The notes beneath the pieces are model-generated. The model had not been told where the DNA came from, ran no database searches, and worked only from the letters and a program-made list of their open reading frames with translations. A DNA stretch of 64,000 nt. Source: Candidatus Vesicomyosocius okutanii. GTDB lineage: Bacteria; Pseudomonadota; Gammaproteobacteria; PS1; Pseudothioglobaceae. Of the stretch, positions 63,969 through 64,000 are shown one piece after another. The position numbers were made by a program, and so were the translations under genes. Numbering within the stretch: the first letter of the stretch is position 1; every line of letters starts with the position of its first letter. The DNA is taken from assembly GCF_000010405.1 (NCBI RefSeq), contig NC_009465.1, positions 744,001 through 808,000 on the forward strand, read 5' to 3'.

Positions 63969-64000
63969 CTAACCTAAATATCAAACTATTTATGTTTCGT

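Overview
The window is a contiguous piece of a very AT-rich, compacted gammaproteobacterial chromosome. It reads like the reduced genome of a chemolithoautotrophic sulfur-oxidising endosymbiont. Gene content, the soxXYZAK block and the overall composition resemble the vesicomyid clam symbionts (Candidatus Ruthia / Vesicomyosocius group). That assignment is recognition, not a database result. I see no phage genes, transposase, integrase, CRISPR array or rRNA.

Layout, left to right. 1-8.9 kb: 3' part of ftsY, a 742-base gene-free stretch, hemC, a small unknown exported protein, argH-fmt, clpB behind a sigma-32-like promoter, and an isolated rnfE. 9-16.4 kb: prmC, the RNase P RNA (minus strand), class I fumarase, and the cell-shape operon mreB-mreC-mreD-mrdA, in which MreB carries a triplicated 8-residue N-terminal segment. 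16.7-26.3 kb: tgt and an Atm1-like ABC exporter, ribD-coaBC, dnaE. 26.4-28.8 kb: the thiosulfate-oxidation cluster soxX-soxY-soxZ-soxA-soxK (minus strand). 29-44 kb: trpE, then the classical tRNA-Tyr/Gly/Thr-tuf-tRNA-Trp-secE-nusG-rplK-rplA-rplJ-rplL-rpoB-rpoC supercluster on the minus strand, with recognisable leader RNAs and attenuators. 44-50 kb: malic enzyme, hinT, a flavoprotein related to sulfide:quinone reductases with a small partner, a RutE-like nitroreductase, an ETHE1-type persulfide dioxygenase with an unknown 82-residue partner. 50-64 kb: dapB, kdsA, trpC-osmC-like, tRNA-Ser, thiG, bioF-bioH, purE-purK, a membrane-tethered glutaredoxin, folD, kdsB, ycaR, lpxK, lolC-lolD.

The genes form a picture of a cell that makes its own amino acids, cofactors and purines. 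It oxidises reduced sulfur through Sox proteins plus sulfide/persulfide enzymes, and it keeps a Gram-negative envelope (LPS, Lol, Mre). Intergenic regions are long relative to such a small genome and nearly devoid of coding signal, as expected from decayed genes.

Most noteworthy signals: a 58-base, nearly identical inverted repeat bracketing tRNA-Ser and thiG; the in-frame triplication in the MreB membrane-targeting end; an intrinsic attenuator inside the L10 leader; a 20-bp hairpin between rplL and rpoB; trpE starting 20 bases after the rpoBC terminator; and two unknown small proteins genetically tied to sulfide/persulfide enzymes. I found nothing that clearly amounts to a wholly new multi-gene system.
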